A DNA stretch of 64,000 nt from Trichopria drosophilae (taxonomy: Eukaryota; Arthropoda; Insecta; Hymenoptera; Diapriidae). Of the stretch, positions 36,359 through 46,779 are shown piece after piece. Location of the stretch: NCBI GenBank assembly GCA_030407085.1, contig CM059584.1, positions 59,101,501-59,165,500 on the forward strand. The letters run 5' to 3'. Below the pieces are notes generated by a model, which was not told the origin of the DNA, ran no database searches, and saw only the letters and a program-made list of their open reading frames with translations. The position numbers and the translations under genes were made by a program. Position 1 is the stretch's first letter. The number at the start of each line of letters is the position of its first letter.

Positions 36359-36746
36359 TGTTGGCGCGCGTAGTGGCGCCATGAGAGTCATGGGCAACAC
36401 TGCCGCCATTTCGTGCTCTCCCGGCGTGATTCGGCAACTGTGCGCGAACTGCGAAGAGAGTCAGTGTGCAACAAGCTCACCTTGCAATAACTTGTTCTTG
36501 ATTTTTATCAGTCGGGCACTCAGTAATTTTGTAATTGCGTTTATTAAAAGGTTATTGTGCTGGATTACGGGTTGTACCTTTTCCATGTCTCCTTTCCTTT
36601 TTTTTCTACGACGCAGCTTATTTTTGGAATTTATTCCGGTGGTCATTCTTGTTACCGACGCTTTCGCTGCCGGCCGGCATCTAAGCAAGCCTGGGACGTA
36701 TCAAGAAACAAAAGTTTTCTGGAATTTGGTTTTCTGACTTGCTTCA
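36359..36746 (+). repeat. BEL/Pao 5' LTR
   Basis: It begins TGTTGGCGCGCGTAGTGGCG and ends TTTCTGACTTGCTTCA (TG...CA). It matches 42990-43376 except for about three substitutions and one T of a poly-T run. Confidence 0.95.
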
Positions 36747-36747
36747 T

Positions 36748-36765
36748 TGGTCCTTCGAGCCGGAT
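36748..36765 (+). promoter_or_regulatory. Primer-binding site, tRNA-Tyr type
   Basis: TGGTCCTTCGAGCCGGAT begins one base after the LTR. It is complementary over 18 bases to the 3' end of insect tRNA-Tyr, as I recall that sequence (ending ATCCGGCTCGAAGGA plus CCA). This would prime minus-strand DNA synthesis. Confidence 0.75.
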
Positions 36766-37669
36766 GTTGGCAGAATTGCAGTGCATTTTTGAGATTTTTT
36801 GCATCTGTTGCGAAGGGGTCTAGAGACAACGCCAATTACGTCATCTTGCATCACGGCACGCCATTGCTTCCCATTCTGGATAATCAGTCGTTTTCTATCA
36901 AGAAACTCCATTTCCAGTGTCTAACTACTTGTGAAGAAAAGGTGTTGCATTTAGTGCAAGTGCTGTGGCAATTTGAGTTCGTTTTTTCGAACATTTTTGG
37001 AGTGCGCGTCGGGCGAGTCCATTTTTAGGGAAAGGGGTGTGCAATTACGCGGCGTCCATAAAGTCACGCAGTGTCGTTTTCACGACGCGGCGTCATTTTT
37101 GCCATCTTTCGCAATTTAGCGAGAAGGCGTCATTTTTTCCACGTTCTGCCATTTTTCCCAGCGCGGAAACATAACGTTATTTCGAATCGCGGCTTCGGTT
37201 TTTGCACGCATCGCCATTTTTGCCACGTGGCGTTATTTGCCACTCGGGCGCGGCCATTTTGTCAGTTTCGCGGTGAACACTTCGGACGAAGCGAGAGACC
37301 TGTTCACGTGATCGTGTCATGTGACGCACGCTACAGGAACGTCTTATAGAACCGCATCAATATTTAAATTGACGGATCGTGCCTCGTGTCGTTGCTTCCT
37401 GAGCGCGAATTTCTCGAAAACGCACGTGTTTACTGCTGTTCGGCGAAACAGCTATTCGGTATCGTACTTCACCATAAGCGATTGCGTTGCATAAAACGAA
37501 AATTAAGGTTTCAATTTTTTTGCAAATTGCGCGTCGTGCTAGATCTGCTTAGAATTTTTGTACTATTTAACGCAGTGCACGCGTGTGAATATTTTGACCT
37601 TGACGTGAACTTAAGCGAACGGTGTGAACTATTAGTGTTTGTGTTCTTAATAACCATTAAAGAGAGAAA

Positions 37670-39799
37670 ATGCCTCTGAAAACTCGATCCGAAGGAAGTG
37701 TCACGGACCTGCATTTAGTGCAGCAAGAAAATTTTGCATCATTGGCGCGTATGATTACTAGTGCAAGAAAATTGCAAGCTGGGAATGTCGCGGCTACACT
37801 TCTTAATTCTCGGCAAAAACGTGCTTCGGATTTATGGGAGGAAATAAAATCTACCCATTTCCTACTATTAAACCAAGCAACGCCGGAAGAACGAGAAGAG
37901 GATCCCTACTTCAACCAAGATGAGTTTGGCACTCAGGATGTTTTGTATTCCGAGATGATGGATGTTTTTGCAACGCTCCACTCCTCTATTCCTGTTCCGC
38001 CGACAGCGATGCCAGTTGCCGTCGACGAACATGGCAGAGGAAATGTGGCTCATGCGCTGCCTCGCATTTCATTGCCTCAATTTTCCGGAGATGTGTCAAC
38101 TTGGGAGAATTTTCGTAACCTGTTCCAGTCCATGATCATCAAGGACGCCACGATAAGTAATATCCACAAATTTCATTATTTGAAAACATGTGTCGCGGGA
38201 GAGGCTTTAAATTTAATAAAGGAAATTGCGATCGCGGACGACAGTTTTGATGAGGCTTGGAGTATGTTAACAGACAGATATTCCAACGATCATGTGTTAA
38301 TTTTTTCGCTCACGTCACAGCTGCTTAATTTGAAGTCTGTAATATCCGCTAAGCCTCAATCACTTCGATTTTTAGTTGATCACACGCGATCAATTTTAGC
38401 ATCATTAAAGCGTTTAAAACAGCCCGTAGAAGAATGGAGCACTTTAATTGTAGCGATGACGGTTTTGAAATTGGACCCGGTAACGCGTCGCGAATGGGAT
38501 AATCTTTTAGTTCCGTTAGTTGATTTTCCTACGTTTAAAGACTTAGAAAAATTTCTAATTCAACGATCTCAGTCACTTAGTATCTCGGAAATTAAAGCTC
38601 CTTCGTTTGGGAGTAGTTCGAAGCCTTCTGCCAAGTTACAAGCTTCTAACGTTTCGCGTTATAATTCACACCTCGCTTCTGCTCCAACGTTATCGTGTTT
38701 TATCTGTCATTTGAATCACCCACTTACTGATTGTAAAAGATTTAAGGAAATGTCGGGTGAAGACAGATTGAAAGCTCTAAGTGGACGTAAACTTTGTTAT
38801 AATTGCCTAAAGAGTGGTCACTTTCCTATGCACTGTAAGTCGAAAATTAATTGTAATATATGTCGCAAAAGGCATAATGTATTATTGCATGAGGGTCTAG
38901 AGCACTCATTTAATTCGCGTAAAGAACAAAGGGAATCTAATGTTTCGATTACTCCTACCGAAACTACAAATGTCACCCAAGTGGCATCGCATTTTGTGAT
39001 CCCAAGTACTCAACTTAAAGGAGATGTATTACTAGCCACTGCATATGTGAAAGTGTCAACTCTTCAAGGTCGGTCCATTTATGTACGCGCCTTGCTGGAC
39101 CAAGGTTCGCAATGTTCCTTTATTTCGGAGACTGCTGCGCAAACATTACGAGTCGATCGCGTGACGTGTTCAGCGGTAGTTACAGGAGTCGGCGAGCAAA
39201 ATTCGAGCGTTGTACGGCAGAAATCGTATGTTAAAGTAAGTTCTCAATATGAGGAACAAAACTTTGTGTTTGTTAACGCATTAATCGTTAAGAAGTTAAC
39301 GCAATATGTACCGCGCTCGACAATCACTGTCGGTACAATGCCCCCTTTTAAAGGACTTCAATTAGCAGACTCGAAATTTATGACCGAGTGTCCTATTATG
39401 ATGATTTTAGGCGCGGACGTTTACGGTAATATTTTGTGCGAAGGGCTTCGTAGAGCCTCGGAATCATTAATTGCGCAGTCGACCATTTTTGGTTGGGTTT
39501 TGTCGGGTCCGACGCAAACAAATACGGACGCCGTTCCGTATCGTGTAAATTCGTTGCACGTCGTCTCAAACTCAGATCTAAATGATGCTCTCGAAAGATT
39601 TTGGAGAGTCGAGGAGGTACCCAAATTTAACGGACTTTCTGTCAATGATCGCGTATGCGAAAAATTATTTCGCACGACAACAACTCGTGATAGCAATGGG
39701 CGATATTGTGTGAAATTGCCATTTAAACAAGCTCCGCCTATACATTTGAGTCCTCTGATATTGCTTGGCGTGCGTATGAGCGTCTTGAACGTCGTTTAA
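37670..39799 (+). CDS. BEL/Pao gag-protease, open but frameshifted from pol
   Basis: An intact 709-codon frame starts with ATG at 37670 after a short AGAGAGAAA leader. It would make the structural capsid/nucleocapsid polyprotein and protease. Residues about 128-230 form the gag region typical of this group (ISLPQFSGDVSTWENFRNLF). Cysteine motifs are at about 343 (CFICHLNHPLTDC), 377 (CYNCLKSGHFPMHC) and 394 (CNICRKRHNVLLH). The aspartic protease signature ALLDQGSQCSFIS is at about 475. Normally this frame continues into reverse transcriptase as one polyprotein. Here a frameshift near 39755-39790 ends it at 39799, and the text that should follow continues in another frame. Confidence 0.9.
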   Translation: MPLKTRSEGSVTDLHLVQQENFASLARMITSARKLQAGNVAATLLNSRQKRASDLWEEIKSTHFLLLNQATPEEREEDPYFNQDEFGTQDVLYSEMMDVFATLHSSIPVPPTAMPVAVDEHGRGNVAHALPRISLPQFSGDVSTWENFRNLFQSMIIKDATISNIHKFHYLKTCVAGEALNLIKEIAIADDSFDEAWSMLTDRYSNDHVLIFSLTSQLLNLKSVISAKPQSLRFLVDHTRSILASLKRLKQPVEEWSTLIVAMTVLKLDPVTRREWDNLLVPLVDFPTFKDLEKFLIQRSQSLSISEIKAPSFGSSSKPSAKLQASNVSRYNSHLASAPTLSCFICHLNHPLTDCKRFKEMSGEDRLKALSGRKLCYNCLKSGHFPMHCKSKINCNICRKRHNVLLHEGLEHSFNSRKEQRESNVSITPTETTNVTQVASHFVIPSTQLKGDVLLATAYVKVSTLQGRSIYVRALLDQGSQCSFISETAAQTLRVDRVTCSAVVTGVGEQNSSVVRQKSYVKVSSQYEEQNFVFVNALIVKKLTQYVPRSTITVGTMPPFKGLQLADSKFMTECPIMMILGADVYGNILCEGLRRASESLIAQSTIFGWVLSGPTQTNTDAVPYRVNSLHVVSNSDLNDALERFWRVEEVPKFNGLSVNDRVCEKLFRTTTTRDSNGRYCVKLPFKQAPPIHLSPLILLGVRMSVLNVV

Positions 39800-39804
39800 G
39801 TAAG

Positions 39805-41554
39805 GATGAAGAGTTGGCGCTTGCGTATCATGACTTCCTTCGAACCTATCTTGCCATGGGGCATATGATTCCATACGAGTCATCAACTTCCGACGAGCAT
39901 TATTTTATTCCGCATCACCCTGTAGTTAAGGCAGTTTCTACCTCTACTAAGGTGCAGGTGGTTTTTAATGCGTCGCAGCCCACCACAAACGGGCTTTCCT
40001 TAAATGACCACCTTCATGTTGGGCCTGCTCTTCACGAAGAGTTACCGTCGATTTTAATTCGATGGCGTACTCATCGTTTCGTACTTGCGGCAGACGTATC
40101 CAAAATGTTCCGTCAAATTCAAGTAGCATTTGAGGGCACAAATTATCAGCTGATTTATTGGCGTCCCGATAAATCTAGTCCAATTTTGCCCTTTCGACTA
40201 ATGACGGTAACATACGGCACTGCTCCGGCGCCTTACCTTTCATTGCGGGTTTTACAACAGCTGCTTCAGGATGAGGGCTCTAATTATCCGTTAGCTAAAG
40301 CCGCTCTCAATCGGAATATTTATGTGGATGACATGCTCTTCGGTTCTTCCACCGAAGAAGACGGTATTAAGGTTCGCGATGATGTTCGTGCGCTAATGAA
40401 CGAAGGTTGTCTGCCTTTGAGAAAGTGGGGATCAAATAATCCCAAACTACTAGTAGGTCTACCTGCTGAAGACTGTGAACCAGTAGCTCTAAAATGTCTG
40501 CAAGAAGATGAAAATCTTCGCATTTTAGGGCTCTCATGGTCCCCTGGATCAGACTGTTTTCAGTTTCAGGTGCAATTGGATACTACTGTAGTCCCTTCCA
40601 AGAGAACTGTTCTTTCGCACGTCTCCAAGCTGTACGATCCGTTGGGTCTTGTAGCACCTGTAGTGATAGTTGCTAAAATTTTAATGCAACAACTCTGGTC
40701 ATTGGGCTTGGATTGGGATACACCCCTTTCTCCAGAATTGTGCCAAGTCTGGAATGAGTATGCTACAGATCTCGTCAAATTAAATACATTACGAATACCA
40801 AGATGGACAGGTATGCTCCCATCGTCGTCAATTCAATTTCATGGGTTCTGTGACGCTTCCCAAAGAGCTTATGCTGCTACGGTCTATGTGAGAGTCGTTA
40901 CTGTATCCAAGGTCTTTGTGTCTCTCCTTACGTCCAAAACGAGTTGCGCCGAAAAAGTATATTTCGATTCCTTGTCTGGAGTTATGTGCGGCCGAGCTTC
41001 TTACTCGTTTGTTAACATGGACGATTAATTCATTTGATGTGTCTGATTCTGCCGTATTTGCGTGGTCTGACTCGTCAGTTACTTTGCATTGGATTGCTGG
41101 TTGTTCGTCTCGCTGGAAAATTTTTGTGGCTAATCGCGTGGCTGCGATCCAAGATGCCATTCCAGCCGATATTTGGCGACATGTACCGACCAGCGATAAT
41201 CCAGCAGATCTCGCTTCGCGCGGATTATCCGCATCAGAACTGGTAGACTCGTCCTTGTGGTGGCATGGGCCTCCCTGGTTACGCGAGGAGGAATCGAAGT
41301 AGCCACAACCATTGAGAAATCCAGTAATTGAAGTTGACCTAGAGAAGAAACCATGTGTGACAACTCATTTAGTGGTTAATACTGAATGGGATTGGTATCT
41401 TCGATACTCTGACTGGGGCAAACTGATACGTATTACTTCCCTATTATTTAAGTTTTTTAGTCGTCGTAAAAGGCGATAACCGCCTCCTTCATTATTTGAG
41501 GCAGAATTTATAGAAAAGGCACGTATTTATTGGTGTAAATTTATTCAGCGTAAG
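39805..41554 (+). pseudogene. BEL/Pao pol: reverse transcriptase and RNase H, broken
   Basis: From about 39805 the frame carries reverse transcriptase, which copies the RNA into DNA. Landmarks are FVLAADVSKMFRQIQVAF (about 40078), FRLMTVTYGTAPAPYLS (about 40195) and the catalytic YVDD at 40321-40332. LSHVSKLYDPLGLVAPVV (about 40612) opens the peptidase A17 linker typical of BEL/Pao. FHGFCDASQRAYAATVY (about 40837) starts RNase H. A frameshift near 40910 moves the reading to the frame with PKRVAPKKYISIPCLELC and SDNPADLASRGLS. That frame then has in-frame stops at 41300-41302 and about 41477. It cannot make full-length Pol. Confidence 0.9.
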
Positions 41555-42786
41555 GTGTTCTCTGATGAGTTAGCAGTACTGCAGCGCGAGGAATACCTCC
41601 CTCGTAAGAGTCGGCTTCAATCGTTAGATCCTTTTCTTGCCGAAAATTCGGTGATACATGTAGGTGGCCGTTTACAAAATTCCTTGATGAATAGACCGTT
41701 TCGTCACCCTATTACCTGGGCAGATCACCCGATCACGCGACTTTTAATACGGCACATTCACCTACGTACCTTTCATGGTGGACCTTTGCTGATGCTGCGG
41801 CTCATTCGAGAGCAATATTGGATTTTAAAGTTGGTCAAAAAATGGCTCCCCTACCTTCGTATCGCGTTCAGGTCACTCCTCCATTTTCTAGAGTCGGAGT
41901 AGACTACGCTGGTCCTTTTTTTGTGAGAAAACTCGCGGGTAGAGGGCACCAAGCCACTAAATCATGGATAGCATTGTTCGTTTGTTTAAGTGTCAAGGCC
42001 GTCCATATTGAATTAGTGATGGATTATTCAACGCCTGCCTTCATGGCAGCTTTCCGCCGGTTTTGTTCCCGTCGTGGTACCCCATCACTCGTTCTCAGTG
42101 ACAATGGCACTAACTTTCAGGGTGCTGAGAAGGAAATACGCAAGGCCTTTTCAGAAATACTAAACGATCCTGCGTTTAGTTCAATGGTAGCTATGCAGGG
42201 TGTAACTTGGCGCTTCATTCCCCCCAATTCCCCTCATTTTGGTGGAATTTGGGAAGCAGGGGTAAAATTTGTCAAGTACCACCTTCGTCGTGTTATCTCC
42301 ACTCATACGCTGACCATCGAGGAGTTTACCACATTACTTTGCCAGGTCGAAGCTTGCCTGAATTCCAGGCCCCTTGTGCCTCTCCATAGTGACAAGAGCG
42401 AATTGTCTATTTTGACGCCTGGTCATTTCATTATAGGACGCCCATTGACTGCTTATCCTGAACCCTCATTATTGGAAGTTTCAATGAGTCATTTAACCCG
42501 ATGGCAGATGGTTCGAAGGATGCGTGATCAGTTTTGGCAATCCTGGCAAAAGGATTACCTCGCAACCTTGCAGGCTCGTACTCGTTGGCCTACTACTTCC
42601 GGTTCGCTTAAAGTTGGAGATATAGTATTAGTACAGCGTGAGGCTCCTCCGTGTGAATGGCCATTAGGTCGTATTAAGGAGTGCTTTCCTGGAAAAGATG
42701 GCTTAGTACGTGTCTGTAGAGTTAAGCTAGCGAATACTGAGTTGATGCGCTCTGTCCATAAATTATGTAAACTTCCTATCGATTAA
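41555..42786 (+). pseudogene. BEL/Pao integrase, zinc finger partly deleted
   Basis: 41555-41840 reads through VIHVGGRLQNS, HPITRLLIRHIHLRTFHGGP and LMLRLIREQYWIL. This is the start of integrase with its histidines. The text then jumps, with a frame change, to LPSYRVQVTPPFSRVGVDYA. The CxxC half of the HHCC finger that should lie between is missing. The catalytic core is present: D in VDYAGPF (about 41901), D in SDNGTNFQGAEK (about 42097), E in FGGIWEAGVKFVK (about 42240). The C-terminal domain ends at 42786. The core could bind metal, but a protein without the full finger is unlikely to work. Confidence 0.88.
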
Positions 42787-42989
42787 TCTTAGGTTAAGAA
42801 AATATTTTAATGTTGTTAGTTTTAAGGTACAGTTTAAGTACGCGTTGACGTTCGCCTATTAATTATTCACGGCGTGCGGTCGTCCGCATTTTCATTTTTT
42901 ATGCGTTATTTCATGGCGTGCGGTGGAAGACCACCGGTAAATGTAACGATTATGAATTTCGTTCCAAATTTGTAACGAGGCGTGCGGTA

Positions 42990-43376
42990 TGTTGGCGCGC
43001 GTAGTGGCGCCATGAGAGTCATGGGCAACACTGCCGCCATTTCGTGCTCTCCCGGCGTGATTCGGCAACTGTGCGCGAACTGCGAAGAGAGTCAGTGTGC
43101 AACAAGCTCGCCTTGCAATAACTTGTTCTTGATTTTTATCAGTCGGGCACTCAGTAATTTTGTAATTGCGTTTATTAAAAGGTTATTGTGCTGGATTACG
43201 GGTTGTACCTTTTCCATGTCTCCTTTCCTTTTTTTCTACGACGCAGCTTATTTTTGGAATTTATTCCGGTGGTCATTCTTGTTACCGACGCTTTCGCTGC
43301 CGGCCGGCATTTAAGCAAGCCTGGGACGTATCAAGAAACAAATGTTTTCTGGAATTTGGTTTTCTGACTTGCTTCA
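42990..43376 (+). repeat. BEL/Pao 3' LTR
   Basis: Copy of 36359-36746, about 99 percent identical by eye, followed by the CGAAA duplication at 43377-43381. Confidence 0.95.
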
Positions 43377-43381
43377 CGAAA

Positions 43382-43545
43382 CGTAAACACAAACAACGTG
43401 GCTCGTCTTACCAACAGCGAACTGCTGCGTGTAAACGAAATCGAAAAATTGTTCACCAGACGGGGATCGAACTCACGACCTACGACTTCGTAGTTCAGTG
43501 CATTAACCGCCTGAGCCACGAAGCCGATTTTTAAAACCTGAAGAT
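43382..43545 (-). repeat. tRNA-derived SINE inside the ISL2EU-like transposase gene
   Basis: On the minus strand a TGGCTCAGGCGG A-box (43507-43518) and a GAGTTCGATCC B-box (43464-43474) have tRNA-like spacing, and both are close to consensus. Downstream text is unrelated to a tRNA. The transposase reading frame stops making sense exactly across this block (LQVLK | SINE), so it is an insertion. It directly abuts the BEL/Pao duplication, so the LTR element landed at or in the tail of the SINE. A true tRNA gene is unlikely because the acceptor arms do not pair. Confidence 0.7.
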
Positions 43546-44716
43546 TTACTCTACCATCTTTATCCACCATTTCTGTTAAATAGGATACTGCCTGCGATAG
43601 TTGATAAGTTCCGGTAAAAAGGATTATCAAATCTTTCTCCGTCATTTCATGGAAATCTAAAAGATCGTCCGATGAAATGCTTTGATAAATCACTTTTTTA
43701 CGCATCCATCCATTTTCTTTGGCCTTGTCAGCTAAAGATTTCCGACTTTTCAACCTTTCCAAAATCTCACTTGATAGGTCTTTATCAGATTACAATCTTT
43801 TTCCGAACATATTATTTATAAAACACGCAATTCGAAAATATGCTCCAACTTTCGGAAGTGTTTTATTATCCAATTTATGGTAGAGCATCTCGTATTTTTG
43901 TTTTAATATTCCATGAACAGCCTCTACTGCCCATCGAACTTTTGTTACAAAGCGAGATTCATTTGATTCAATTGTGGCCAATTGTTTTCGTTTCCCTTTG
44001 AGTGCAGACATTAATACATTAAGGTTTTTCAGTTGTAATTCAGACTTGACATCACGAAACCCGCGATCGAGTACTAAATAGTCTCCCTTTCTTAATAAAT
44101 TGCCTAAATCACTCTCTTCGTTTAAAAGAGATTTCAAGATCTCTGCATCATTCATATTTGCAGGATATGGTGCTACCATATCCACTACATATCCGTCAGT
44201 TGTACAAATTGTAAACGGCTTACAAAGTGGGACCTTTTTGTGACCAGAATATGATTTTCGTTGGAATTCATTATTCGTACTTTTTTGATGACGAGCATAT
44301 GTCCCATCGCATGTTAACATTAACTTTTCATGAGTACAAAATAAATTCTTGGCAATATCGGTAGTATGATTTTGAATTAGATCGTTTCTATTAGCAGATT
44401 TTAATCCAAAATGGGATGGTAAGACATCTTCCTGGAACGATTTAACTATAGCGGATGAATATTCGGAAACAAGCTGTTCGTTTTCTAATTCTAATACGGA
44501 AGCAATGAGTTTATTGGAATTGCCGGTCCGAAGTTTAAAAAGAAATACTACGAGGGCCTGGGTAATCGTAGGTGTGTCCCTATTTCGCATTGAAGTTAAC
44601 ATATCTTTTAAAACAATAATATTTTCCCAGTTTAATCCCGTAAAAATCAAAAGTTGTTTTTCAGGAAGGCTATAATCTGCTATCTTATTATAAAGAGTGG
44701 AATCACATTCCACCCC
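43546..44716 (-). pseudogene. ISL2EU-like transposase, DDE catalytic domain
   Basis: This cut-and-paste transposase would excise and insert the element. From about 44710 to 43793 the minus strand is open. LIFTGLNWENIIVLKDML is followed by the helix-turn-helix-like TPTITQALVVFLFKLRTG. The first catalytic Asp is in TCDGTYARHQKS (codon 44306-44308), and YSGHKKVPLCKPFTICTTDG follows. The second Asp is in LVLDRGFRDV (44066-44068), and the Glu is in VRWAVEAVHGILK (43922-43924). One in-frame TAA at 43790-43792 is the only stop. The same frame resumes with SDKDLSSEILERLKSRKS and FTGTYQLSQAVSYLTEM, ending at the SINE. The remaining SWIM part is at 35838-36357. Confidence 0.8.
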
Positions 44717-44916
44717 AACGGGCACGAAGGACCCAAATGTTGCTAAAACTTTTTTAGAATGTTCCAGAAACGTTCCTAAAACGTTTTATGTCTGAAACTT
44801 TTACGGAACGTTTTATAAACGTTTCATCCATGTTGCAGACATTTAACGTTTTAAGAACGTTTCTGGAACGTTCTAAAAACGTTTTAGAAACATTCGGGAC
44901 TTTCGTGCCCGTTGGG
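44714..44916. mobile_element. 203-bp palindromic MITE
   Basis: CCCAACGGGCACGAA at the left is inverted as TTCGTGCCCGTTGGG at the right. The interior is a run of AACGTTT/AAACGTT motifs arranged as an imperfect palindrome. It interrupts the coding text between the N-terminal segment (44917-45271) and the DDE segment. The exact boundary and target duplication are uncertain because the outermost bases are shared. Confidence 0.85.
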
Positions 44917-45271
44917 ACTGCAAGATTTTTCATCATGTTTGCTAATTCGGAGGGACTTAGACTAGACGAATTAGAATAAATCTTCAAAAGCTTAAGGTCT
45001 TCTGTTTGAGTTGAAAAGAAACTGTAGGATTTTTAGAGGATAATTGAAATTCATCTATTTCTGTTTCTAACACGTCATCATATTTCGCATTTTTATATTC
45101 AAGCTTTCGACAATACTCACACAACACATCACCAAGAACTATGGTCCGCTGAAGACATGTAGAGAAATTGTTTGCTTCATTTTCTGTCTGAATTATTTTT
45201 TTCGGTCCTTTTACTTTCGTTAACAGCTTGTCACATCCAGCACATCTAGGATTTTTATTTGATGCAGACAT
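44917..45271 (-). pseudogene. ISL2EU-like transposase, N-terminal zinc segment
   Basis: From ATG at 45269-45271 the minus strand reads CAGCDKLL, then about 45 residues later CEYCRKL. That is a pair of CxxC motifs of the kind found at the start of such transposases. A stop at about 44984 and a frame change lead into LSPSELANMMKNLAVP just before the MITE. The order and spacing fit the N-terminus of the DDE protein that continues at 44710. Confidence 0.55.
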
Positions 45272-46779
45272 TTCTTCAAACGAGATTTTATTATTCACTA
45301 TCACCTTATGCGCACTAACGATCGAAACTAACTTGGTAACTGAACTTCAAATTTTAAAATACAAATAAGAGCGGACAATTAACAAAGTCACAGAGGGCAC
45401 AAACATAAATACATCAAAGAACACTATAATCTCGGTGCCAGCAATATTCAACATTCATGTACTGGGTCTTGAAAACTACATAAAAGGCAGGCAAATCGCA
45501 AGCGTGACATATATTCCAAATATTGTCGAGTGCAAATTAATTCTCTATATAGTGAAAATTGAGCCACTGTATTGAAAGAGTGAAAATTCATTTTTCTTTC
45601 TGCACATATATTCTACACGAAAGCAAAAGATCTTTATTTTTATTATTTTTCACATTAAATTTCGGTCAATAGAATTGCAGCGTTCGTCGATATTTTATAT
45701 AGGCTACGTCAAATATAAGTGAACATTTTTGAGAATTCCACCGGTAATTTTGCTGTTTGTCTGTATATTCACTTAACCCCTCAATTAGATTGACAGGTTA
45801 CATTTCTGCAATTCTTTTGACCGAAATGTGTATCGAAAAATAATACCCAGAATACCACTCGTGGTCCAAAATTAATCCGATAATTTTGAACCTCTTGTGG
45901 TATTACATGTGATAATTCTGTAACAATTCAATTGTTATTACTATATACATTCTTATAATAGATATTATATTATTTTGCAGAATCCCTTAGGCTTTACAAA
46001 AACAACAACATTGAAGCAAATGTAAAAAACTTGTTCCCCCTACTTTTTAGAAAAAAAATTCAATTTTTTACAGTGTCCTTTCGAAAGTCATGATATATAT
46101 TTTCCTTTTCAATCGATTTACAAGTTTTTGGAACGTTCAGCTATATATTTTTCGTTTCACCCCAATAATTACAATAAAAACCTTTTTTATACCTCACTAA
46201 ACTTTATTGTCATATCGAAACCAATTTCTTGTTATGATGCCGTGTAAGTCTGTGTGGCGATTACTAAATATACCTACCGTTAGTGCTGAGCGTTTGACAT
46301 TTTATGCAACACAGTAGAGATTAAGGCTGATTTTAATTAGGTTCTACCTCTTCGTTTCTTATGAAATGTTTTTTACGTATTCTAAAGTAGTTTACGGTTA
46401 CTTTAGTCTTTAAAGGCTATCCCCATACAAATTTTTTTTTTAAATTAACCATTTTTTTGTACCCCTATTTAAAGAGGGAATAATGCAATTATTTTGCTCC
46501 AAAAGTATCCCTTCGAAAGCCATAACATATAATTTTTTCGTGTAAATCCACTTAACCGTTTACGAGAAAAGTGATTTTTTCTATTTTTCGTTTTATCCCC
46601 ATAACTTCCATAAAAATTATTTTTATGGGCTAATATTTTGGGGATGTCTTGTACATATAGACACCGAATTTCATTCAAAATTTCAACGAGATCGGTGCCA
46701 AGGAGCACACCCATGCTTATCCTGCTATGCCCTATATATGCCCTTTACTGATGCGGGTATTTCCCAGATAACTGCTTGC

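Larger units (their letters stand above)
36359..43376 (+). mobile_element. BEL/Pao LTR retrotransposon, near-identical LTRs, broken ORFs
   Basis: It is 7.0 kb, flanked by CGAAA duplications. The LTRs are 388 and 387 bp and differ at about four positions. The primer-binding site is followed by gag-protease (37670-39799), reverse transcriptase/RNase H and integrase. Gene order gag-pro-RT-RH-IN, the peptidase A17-type protease and the integrase core wording place it in BEL/Pao. It has no env-like frame. Several frameshifts and stops interrupt pol. It is inserted in the transposase gene of the ISL2EU-like element, between its DDE and SWIM parts. Three copies of GGCGTGCGGT lie just before the right LTR (about 42872, 42914, 42980) in place of an obvious polypurine tract. 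Confidence 0.95.
33144..46732 (-). mobile_element. ISL2EU/Harbinger-like DNA transposon, carrying nested insertions
   Basis: The terminal text GGGCATAG(A/C)AGGATAAGCA at 33144 is inverted at 46732. The arms are long. 33144-33405 pairs with 46475-46732, and 34978-35620 pairs with 45540-46470. The left arm is interrupted by a roughly 1.57 kb repeat. Between the arms the minus strand encodes an N-terminal CxxC/CxxC segment, a DDE catalytic domain and a SWIM-like C-terminus. Removing the BEL/Pao element, the SINE, the 203-bp MITE and the 1.57 kb repeat leaves about 4.6 kb. The element sits inside the family X transposase gene, so it is younger than X. Confidence 0.8.

Noticed and set aside
40842..41160. 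Antisense open frames within the BEL/Pao pol region
   Set aside because: Shadows of the coding strand, which has reverse transcriptase and RNase H motifs.
43440..43540. Functional tRNA gene
   Set aside because: A and B boxes are present, but acceptor and other arms do not pair properly and the block is an insertion in coding sequence; a SINE fits better.
43331..43762. 143-codon minus-strand frame taken as one protein
   Set aside because: It is a chimera: real transposase text down to about 43546, then SINE, then LTR sequence.
44754..44979. Frames on both strands with repeated ThrPheLeuGluArg-like residues
   Set aside because: They are translations of the 203-bp palindromic MITE.
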